From contig CALCML010000331.1 of assembly GCA_937967765.1 (NCBI GenBank), forward strand, positions 1-20,537: a stretch of 20,537 bases of DNA. Reading direction: 5' to 3'. A model generated the notes under the pieces. That model did no database searches. It saw nothing but the letters and a program-made list of their open reading frames with translations, and was not told the origin of the DNA. Source of the DNA: an uncultured Carnobacterium sp. (lineage in GTDB: Bacteria; Bacillota; Bacilli; Lactobacillales; Aerococcaceae). Below, in pieces: positions 16,238 to 20,537 of this stretch; the first letter of the stretch is position 1, and every line of letters begins with the position of its first letter. A program made the translations under genes and the position numbers.

Positions 16238-17521
16238 ATGGATTGGAAAAAGAGAGCAGGTGCGTATCTGGTTCGCAAGAAGATTCGTACAGGAATATTA
16301 TTTTTCATCATGATGCTAATTACAGCAGCTGTCTTGGCGGTACTCTCGATGCAAGAAAGTACGGGAAAGGTTCAAGCAAAACTTTTGGATTTATCGAATT
16401 CAGGGTTTCAAATTGAGTCTCTCTTGCAAGATGGGAACATCGAACAAAAGAAGATGTCTCAAGTGGAACAAGTTGAGGGAGTAAAGGATGCTCAGTATGA
16501 AATGGACGGCATCGGTCAACTCGAAGACGCAAAGGCTGTTGAGAGAGAACAAGCGGTCCAACTAGACCAAGGGAAAATGGGGGAGCTCGTGAGTTATCAC
16601 GGCGTCACTTCAAGTAGTCAGGAGTTAAACTTTGCTAGTGGTGCGCTAAGTCTTAAAGAAGGACGTGCGTTAACAAAAGACGATTCTGGAAAAGTTCTCG
16701 TACATGAAGAGCTTGCAAAAGAAAACAATTGGACAGTTGGAAGCAAGATTAAATTGAAGAACTTCCAAAACGGGGACGCTACTGCAAGCAGTAAAGAAGT
16801 AACGGTGGAAATCGTTGGGATTTTTAACGGAAAGTTATCGGAGCAATCGACAGGGTTGACGAGTGACTTAACAGAAAATCGTATCTATATGGATTATAAA
16901 ACGAGTCAAAAGTTAATTGGGAAAGATGAAGCGAACGCAATCGTTCACCGTGCGATTTTTACGGTGAAAGATCCATCAAAACTAGATGAAGTGATCGCCA
17001 AAGTCAAAGAACTTCCTCTCAAGTGGGATAGCATGCAACTTTCTAAAAATGAACAAGTATTTGAGCAGGTAGCCTCGCCTATCCAAAACTTTAAATCGCT
17101 CATGACATTGTTGACGAGCTCTGTATTTGTATTAGCAGTAATTGTTTTATTTTTAATTTTATTATTTACATTAAGAGAAAGAATTCATGAGTTTGGAATT
17201 TTGATGTCGGTCGGAATTTCAAGAAAAGAAATTATCGCGCAAATCTTATTAGAACTCTACACGGTTGCGGCAACGAGCGCGGTTTTCGCTCTTATGTTGG
17301 GAAGCTTTGTAGCCAAGCAATTTTACACGGGGCTCTTAACCTCGGATGAGATTCCCCCTCAAGTGAAATCATTATTTGAATCGAGCTTGCCGGAGTTCAG
17401 TCTGATGCAAGGACTGCTAACTGTTGGAGTCGTACTAATCATTATTGCATTGGCCGTTCTATTTAGTACGGCAGTCATCTTAATGAAGAAACCGAAGAAA
17501 ATTTTAAGTCAAATGAACTAA
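16238..17521 (+). CDS. vex1: ABC transporter permease, Vex1-like (FtsX/MacB family)
   Basis: Integral membrane subunit of a two-permease ABC exporter. I take the start as ATG 16238 (427 residues); a GTG at 16226 gives four more residues but has a poorly spaced ribosome site. The N-terminus MDWKKRAGAYLVRKKIRT then aligns with that of the third gene. One membrane helix (about 15-36) is followed by a large extracellular domain (about 37-285). Three helices follow, near 290-312, 335-360 and 395-420, with FGILMSVGISRKEI between the first two, the FtsX-family layout. Four bases after the 11-bp repeats comes only promoter-like sequence, so it starts the operon. The transported substrate is unknown; the Vex1 name rests on gene order and on the clear matches of its partners. 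Confidence 0.85.
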   Translation: MDWKKRAGAYLVRKKIRTGILFFIMMLITAAVLAVLSMQESTGKVQAKLLDLSNSGFQIESLLQDGNIEQKKMSQVEQVEGVKDAQYEMDGIGQLEDAKAVEREQAVQLDQGKMGELVSYHGVTSSSQELNFASGALSLKEGRALTKDDSGKVLVHEELAKENNWTVGSKIKLKNFQNGDATASSKEVTVEIVGIFNGKLSEQSTGLTSDLTENRIYMDYKTSQKLIGKDEANAIVHRAIFTVKDPSKLDEVIAKVKELPLKWDSMQLSKNEQVFEQVASPIQNFKSLMTLLTSSVFVLAVIVLFLILLFTLRERIHEFGILMSVGISRKEIIAQILLELYTVAATSAVFALMLGSFVAKQFYTGLLTSDEIPPQVKSLFESSLPEFSLMQGLLTVGVVLIIIALAVLFSTAVILMKKPKKILSQMN

Positions 17522-17532
17522 GGAGTGTTTTT

Positions 17533-18177
17533 ATGTCAGTATTATCATTAGAAACTATTTATTATCGATATGAGGATTCACAAAAATATGTGTTGAATGA
17601 TTTGAATGCCACTTTTGAAGAAGGAAAATTCTATGCAGTCGTTGGAAAATCAGGAGCAGGGAAATCGACTTTCTTATCGCTATTAGCAGGATTAGATAGT
17701 CCAACGAAAGGAAAAGTTTGTTTCAATGGGCAAGATATTGCACAAGGGTCATACAGTGAACACCGCCGTGATCATATTTGCTTAGTGTTCCAAAACTATA
17801 ATTTAATCGATTATTTAACACCGCTTGAAAATGTAAGACTCGTAAATGGAAAAGCAACCAAAGATATTCTATTGAAATTAGGATTAGAGGAAGAATTAAT
17901 TCATCGTAATGTATTGAAGCTATCAGGTGGGCAACAACAACGGGTTGCGATTGCGAGAGCGCTTGTTTCAAAGGCGCCAATTATTTTAGCGGATGAACCA
18001 ACCGGAAACCTTGATGAGGGAACCGCAGCAGAGATTATCGATATCTTAAAAATGGCAGCACATGAAAGTGGAAAATGCGTCATCGTAGTGACTCACAGCC
18101 CGCAAGTAGCGACTGCGAGTGATGAAGTGTTGGAATTAGAAGATGGAAAACTAAAGAAAGCAAGAGGGGGAAAATAG
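17533..18177 (+). CDS. vex2: ABC transporter ATP-binding protein, Vex2-like
   Basis: This cytoplasmic ATPase powers the exporter formed with the two flanking permeases. The 214-residue protein has every ABC motif: Walker A GKSGAGKST (38-46), Q-loop Gln 87 (VFQNYNL), signature LSGGQQQR (130-137), Walker B IILADEPTGNLD (150-161) with Glu 155, and the switch His 188. It belongs to the MacB/LolD-type subfamily that partners FtsX permeases. It follows vex1 by 11 bases with an AAGGAG ribosome site, and its stop touches the ATG of vex3, so the three subunits are made together. In S. pneumoniae the same permease-ATPase-permease order is called vex1-vex2-vex3. Confidence 0.93.
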   Translation: MSVLSLETIYYRYEDSQKYVLNDLNATFEEGKFYAVVGKSGAGKSTFLSLLAGLDSPTKGKVCFNGQDIAQGSYSEHRRDHICLVFQNYNLIDYLTPLENVRLVNGKATKDILLKLGLEEELIHRNVLKLSGGQQQRVAIARALVSKAPIILADEPTGNLDEGTAAEIIDILKMAAHESGKCVIVVTHSPQVATASDEVLELEDGKLKKARGGK

Positions 18178-19554
18178 ATGAATATCCTACAAAATGCTTG
18201 GGCATATGTCTCAAGAAAAAAGTTTAAAACCTTAATTATTTTCTTTATTTTATTCAGTATGGCAACAGTGGCTCTTAGTAGCTTAGCCGTAAAACACGCA
18301 ACGGATACTGCTGCAAAAGAAACGTTTAAGTCGATTAATTCTTCGTTCTCGATGCAAATCGACCGCAGACATAATCAAGGAACTGCTCGTGGGGGCGGGA
18401 ACTTGAAAGGAAAAGATATTCAAGCGATTGAAGGAATCGAAGGCGTTCAAAAGGCAGTGAAGCGAATGGAAGTCGTAGCTGACCTTGTGGATCAAGAGTT
18501 GATTCCAGCAAAAGGAGTTCGTCTTGACGCCACTCGTCAGAAACGTTTCGGAAAAGCCGCTCAAGTAACAGGAATTAATGATTCGAGCATGGATGAACGA
18601 TTCGCAGCACAAACCTTCACGCTAACCCAAGGGCGCCATATTAAAGATGACGATACAAATGTGGCGTTAGTACACGAAGACTTTGCTAAGAAAAATAATT
18701 TAAAAATCGGTGATAAGTTCAAGTTAAAATCAAACATCTATGATGCGGATAACGAGAAGCAAGCTAATAATCAAACCGAAGTGACGATTGTTGGATTGTT
18801 CGGCGGAAAAAATAAAGGTGGAGTCACAGCGCCTCAAGAATTATATGAAAATACGATTTTAACAGACTTAAAGACAAGTGCCTTAATGTATGGCTATACA
18901 GATGCGGATGCTATTTACCTAGATGCTACTTTCCTTGTCGGTGGTCAATATGACATCGATAAGGTGATGGAACAAGCGAAGAAATTAGGAATTAACTGGA
19001 AGGCATATACGCTCATTAAGAGTAGCCAAAACTACCCAACACTACAAAAATCAATCAACTTAGTATATGGCTTAACAGACAAATTATTCCTTGGAAGCCT
19101 AATCTTCTCTGCGATTATTTTAGTGCTCGTCCTCTTCTTATGGACAAACAGCCGCCGCCGAGAAATTGGTGTTCGTCTGGCGCTTGGAATGACGAACAAA
19201 ACGATTATCGCGCAAATGCTGTGCGAAGTAGGAATGGTCAGCATCGCCAGCTTTATCGCTGCAATTCTTGCAGGTGGACCTGTCAGCGAATGGGTTGGAA
19301 AACTTATTTTAGGGCAAGTGAATAGTAGCCTTGGTACGCAGCTTGCGAATGAAGCGAAATCGGCCAACCTTGGTGGAGGAGCAGCAGTGGACGGCTTCAA
19401 TAAGACATTGACAGAATTATCGGTGACAGTATCTAATATGGATAAAGCAACGGTTGTTGGTCTGGGGCTTGTAGTCATTGTCATTGCAGTTCTCTTAGGA
19501 AGTGCGTTTATTTTACAAAAATCTCCGAAGAGTTTATTGCAAGATACGGAATAA
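18178..19554 (+). CDS. vex3: ABC transporter permease, Vex3-like (FtsX/MacB family)
   Basis: Second membrane subunit of the exporter, 458 residues. It has one N-terminal helix (about 15-37), a long extracellular domain, and three C-terminal helices (about 302-322, 345-370 and 422-445). Segments such as FKSINSSFSMQIDRRHNQGT and LYENTILTDLKTSALMYGYT closely resemble pneumococcal Vex3 as I recall it, and so does NLGGGAAVDGFNKTL near the end. Its first 20 residues resemble those of vex1 (AYxxRKKxxT), so the two permeases are paralogues that probably form a heterodimer. The ATG directly follows the vex2 stop; its ribosome site GAGGGGG is inside vex2. Confidence 0.92.
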   Translation: MNILQNAWAYVSRKKFKTLIIFFILFSMATVALSSLAVKHATDTAAKETFKSINSSFSMQIDRRHNQGTARGGGNLKGKDIQAIEGIEGVQKAVKRMEVVADLVDQELIPAKGVRLDATRQKRFGKAAQVTGINDSSMDERFAAQTFTLTQGRHIKDDDTNVALVHEDFAKKNNLKIGDKFKLKSNIYDADNEKQANNQTEVTIVGLFGGKNKGGVTAPQELYENTILTDLKTSALMYGYTDADAIYLDATFLVGGQYDIDKVMEQAKKLGINWKAYTLIKSSQNYPTLQKSINLVYGLTDKLFLGSLIFSAIILVLVLFLWTNSRRREIGVRLALGMTNKTIIAQMLCEVGMVSIASFIAAILAGGPVSEWVGKLILGQVNSSLGTQLANEAKSANLGGGAAVDGFNKTLTELSVTVSNMDKATVVGLGLVVIVIAVLLGSAFILQKSPKSLLQDTE

Positions 19555-19587
19555 AAATGCAAGGGTCTAGTCGCAAGACCAATTGAT

Positions 19588-19596
19588 TGATATAAT
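19588..19596 (+). promoter_or_regulatory. Candidate promoter of the vncRS genes
   Basis: TGATATAAT (19588-19596) is a consensus extended -10 box in the 63-base gap between vex3 and the regulator. The hairpin GGTCT/AGACC (19564-19580) overlaps the place of the -35 element and has no T-run. The regulator genes could thus be transcribed on their own as well as from the vex promoter. Confidence 0.6.
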
Positions 19597-19617
19597 AGCG
19601 AAAAAGAGGTGATGGTT

Positions 19618-20274
19618 TTGAATTTATTAGTCGTTGAAGACGAAGGAGCGATTCGCGAAGGTGTTCGTGAATATTTAACAGAGCAAGGATTCCATGTGTT
19701 TACCGCAGAAGATGGAGTAGAGGCGCTTGAAGTATTTGAAAAAGAGTCGATTGATTTAATCTTGCTCGATATTATGATGCCTCGAAAAAACGGCTTTGAA
19801 GTGTTAGAAGAGGTACGAAAAACAAGTAAAGTTCCTATTCTGATGCTAACGGCCCTTCATGATGAAGAGACACAAGTGAGAACGTTCGAGCTACTCGTCG
19901 ATGGATTTATTCAAAAACCTTTTTCCCTTGTCGTTTTGCATAAGCAGATTGAAGCCGTATTGAAGCGTCACTACGGAGAAATGGATGTATGGAACTATGA
20001 GTCTACGAGTGTGAATTTCACTAGTTTTGAAGCTAGGGTAAATGGCCAAATCGTGGAAGTGACCGCAAAGGAACTGGCAATTTTGAAACTACTCGTAGAA
20101 CATCACGGACAAGTATTGAGTCGCGCTCAAATATTAGATCACGTGTGGGCAGAGCATGAAGATCCACCGTTTGACCGAGTTGTGGATGTTTATATCAAGC
20201 AATTGCGAAAAAAATTATTGTTGGATTGTATCGTGACCGTTAAAAATGTCGGATACAAGTTGGAGTTAAGATGA
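19618..20274 (+). CDS. vncR: Response regulator, OmpR family, VncR-like
   Basis: Cytoplasmic DNA-binding regulator of a two-component system. The receiver domain has the acidic pair Glu 7-Asp 8, phospho-acceptor Asp 51 (LLDIMMP), Thr 78 (MLTA) and Lys 100 (QKPF). The OmpR winged helix follows (about 123-218) with PFDRVVDVYIKQLRKKL and the end VKNVGYKLELR, very like pneumococcal VncR. I chose TTG 19618 (218 residues): GAGGTG is 6 bases upstream and MNLLVVEDE is the usual first strand. ATG 19612 and GTG 19609 are too near the ribosome site. The usual GADDYI before the lysine is LVDGFIQ here. Its stop overlaps the kinase ATG (ATGA). Confidence 0.93.
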   Translation: MNLLVVEDEGAIREGVREYLTEQGFHVFTAEDGVEALEVFEKESIDLILLDIMMPRKNGFEVLEEVRKTSKVPILMLTALHDEETQVRTFELLVDGFIQKPFSLVVLHKQIEAVLKRHYGEMDVWNYESTSVNFTSFEARVNGQIVEVTAKELAILKLLVEHHGQVLSRAQILDHVWAEHEDPPFDRVVDVYIKQLRKKLLLDCIVTVKNVGYKLELR

Positions 20275-20537
20275 GAAAATTAAAACTGTTTCCTAAGATT
20301 TTTATTTATACATTGAGCATTCTAGGTACGCTAGTCGCCATCGCGCATCTGTTTTTATACTTTGCCTTTCCGCACTTTTACTTGCAGGAACGTCAGCAAG
20401 AATTAAGCCAAAAAGCAGATGTGTTAGTGGAAAGTTTATCCAAAGTCGATGAACAAGAGGCTGCGTCTGCCTTGCAACTGTATGCTAAAAACGAAGGGAT
20501 TACAGCTTACTTAAGAAAAGAATCGAACGGGGAAAAC
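20271..20537 (+). CDS. vncS: Sensor histidine kinase, VncS-like, 5' part only
   Basis: The first 89 codons are seen; the gene runs off the right edge. The ATG overlaps the regulator stop (ATGA), the usual coupling of regulator and kinase. The visible part, MRKLKLFPKIFIYTLSI, starts one membrane helix (about 9-33), followed by FPHFYLQERQQELSQKADVL, the start of an extracellular sensor domain. This resembles the N-terminus of pneumococcal VncS. The HAMP, histidine box and ATPase domains lie outside the window, so kinase activity is inferred from position and family only. Confidence 0.85.
   Translation, partial: MRKLKLFPKIFIYTLSILGTLVAIAHLFLYFAFPHFYLQERQQELSQKADVLVESLSKVDEQEAASALQLYAKNEGITAYLRKESNGEN

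Noticed and set aside
16108..16416. 102-codon plus-strand ORF overlapping the start of vex1
   Set aside because: Most of it is vex1 read in another frame, the start has no ribosome site and the protein looks like no known family.
19032..19562. 176-codon minus-strand ORF opposite vex3
   Set aside because: It mirrors a clearly coding gene, has no ribosome site or neighbour, and the composition is that of an antisense shadow.

Overview
The window looks like a chromosomal segment of a low-GC Gram-positive bacterium of the order Lactobacillales. Three things point there: the gene order prmC-tsaC-glyA-upp-atpBEFHAGDC, the block secG-esterase-rnr-smpB, and a Vex/Vnc-type ABC transporter with its two-component system, best known from Streptococcus pneumoniae. 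The atp operon starts with atpB (a, c, b order) and lacks the c-a-b order typical of streptococci, so a Carnobacteriaceae-like organism such as Granulicatella is my best guess, held loosely. There are no insertion sequences, phage genes, CRISPR arrays, tRNAs or rRNAs, and every large gene appears intact. No gap between genes exceeds about 160 bases.

Layout, left to right. Positions 1-3256 (+) hold housekeeping genes: the 3' end of prmC (release-factor methylation), tsaC/sua5 (tRNA t6A synthesis), glyA (one-carbon metabolism) and upp (uracil salvage). Positions 3257-3392 are a short gap almost filled by inverted repeats. Positions 3393-9787 (+) are the complete eight-gene F1Fo ATP synthase operon, closed by a strong terminator and then a bidirectional terminator. 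Positions 9872-12114 (-) are a compact four-gene cluster with a redox flavour: HAD phosphatase, glutathione peroxidase, flavin-type split-barrel protein and membrane-anchored thioredoxin. Positions 12268-16075 (+) are secG, then a carboxylesterase, RNase R and SmpB. RNase R and SmpB cooperate in ribosome rescue and in decay of non-stop mRNA.

Positions 16238-20537 (+) are the most distinctive part. A two-permease ABC exporter (vex1-vex2-vex3 type) is followed by its response regulator (vncR type) and the start of its histidine kinase (vncS type, cut by the window edge). Just upstream of the first permease gene are a perfect 28-bp palindrome and two perfect 11-bp tandem direct repeats. Repeats of that period are what an OmpR-family regulator usually binds, so the neighbouring response regulator may control the exporter through this site.

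The main points for a second look are: the structured 75-nt element in front of atpB, which may attenuate ATP synthase transcription; the alanine-substituted inner helix of the c-subunit; two-codon mini-ORFs between the ribosome binding site and the start of both atpA and atpD; the candidate redox operon; and the regulatory region of the Vex/Vnc system, which lacks an obvious Pep27-like peptide gene.
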